Part shown: positions 12,738-12,835 of the stretch, one piece after another
How positions within the stretch are numbered: the stretch's first letter is position 1
How the letters are laid out: every line of letters starts with the position of its first letter
Origin: Butyrivibrio sp.
Lineage (GTDB): Bacteria > Bacillota > Clostridia > Lachnospirales > Lachnospiraceae
Length of the DNA stretch: 12,835 nt
Assembly (NCBI GenBank): GCA_024688095.1
Contig: JAILEJ010000383.1
Span: forward strand, 1-12,835
Direction of reading: 5' to 3'
The notes under the pieces: generated by a model
What the model was told of the DNA's origin: nothing
What the model saw: the letters and a program-made list of their open reading frames with translations, nothing else
Databases searched by the model: none
Position numbers and translations under genes: made by a program

Positions 12738-12827
12738 ATCGAAGCGAGATACACGGACGTGTACTTGCTTCCTCCCCCTCATAAGAACAAAACGAAGAAA
12801 AGCCTTTTCATTTGAAATGGCTTTTTT
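12738..12827 (+). ncRNA. Candidate small RNA with unpaired C-rich stretch
   Basis: The predicted transcript of about 90 nt starts with a strong hairpin: GAAGCGAG (12741-12748) with CTTGCTTC (12764-12771), one G-U, a bulged A, then TACAC/GTGTA closed by GGAC. An unpaired segment follows with CCTCCCCCTC (12771-12780) and a purine-rich linker. A terminator ends it. No ATG ORF lies inside. C-rich single strands against ribosome sites are a known feature of Firmicute sRNAs such as RsaE/RoxS. Being at the edge, it could instead be the leader of a gene to the right. Confidence 0.45.
12798..12827 (+). terminator. Terminator of right-hand small RNA
   Basis: AGCC (12801-12804) pairs with GGCT (12819-12822), then one T-T mismatch, then TTTC/GAAA with a 4-nt loop. 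A T6 tract (12822-12827) follows. A-rich bases on the left side mean it may also work leftward. Confidence 0.75.
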
Positions 12828-12835
12828 GCGTTGTA

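Noticed and set aside
12706..12786. 26-codon minus-strand ORF (MRGRKQ...) in the right-edge region
   Set aside because: Its arginine/lysine start comes from the C-rich stretch read backwards and it crosses the hairpin; no ribosome site precedes it.

Overview
The window is AT-rich and densely packed with short, co-directional gene groups, strong GGAGG-type ribosome sites and U-tailed hairpin terminators. The gene set (two near-identical 92-residue HU proteins, a PF06541-type membrane protein, an FMN nitroreductase/SDR pair, a thioredoxin/Crp-Fnr pair, a GerN/NapA-like antiporter without an RCK domain) fits a low-GC Clostridia chromosome, most likely Lachnospiraceae. This placement is by resemblance only. 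I see no rRNA, tRNA, CRISPR array, insertion sequence or phage module.

Left part (1-5094). A response-regulator gene runs off the left edge on the minus strand. Divergent from it is an unannotated plus-strand unit: two CTGTGAC direct repeats with PhoB-box geometry, an extended -10, and about 100 nt of three consecutive hairpins ending in a terminator, which is a candidate small RNA. An unrecognised 260-residue gene follows on the minus strand, divergent from a CPA2 cation/proton antiporter whose short leader is almost entirely two hairpins. Next comes a two-gene group: a tyrosine recombinase with two altered catalytic positions, then an AI-2E/PerM family membrane protein. A bidirectional terminator closes this part.

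Middle (5093-10481), all minus strand. In transcription order these are a nitroreductase and an SDR; HU-1 with its own promoter and terminator; znuC-znuB under a strong promoter overlapped by a large perfect inverted repeat (probable zinc-responsive operator) but without a visible binding-protein gene; and a lipoprotein followed by a PF06541 membrane protein with an 11-residue-repeat tail.

Right part (10482-12835). A divergent promoter region carries the palindrome TGTGAC-AAA-GTCACA and leads into trxA and a Crp/Fnr-type regulator with a TTG start and a potential folded translation-initiation region. A bidirectional terminator separates these from convergent HU-2, preceded by a 73-residue CxxC protein. 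At the right edge, a 20-bp perfect palindrome with an extra half-site stands before a second small-RNA-like unit with an extended -10, a strong hairpin, an unpaired C-rich stretch and a terminator.

The main points for follow-up are the two small-RNA candidates, the mosaic divergence of the two HU genes, the shared start of the two HU transcripts, the recombinase with replaced catalytic residues, and the folded leaders of the antiporter and the Crp-type gene.
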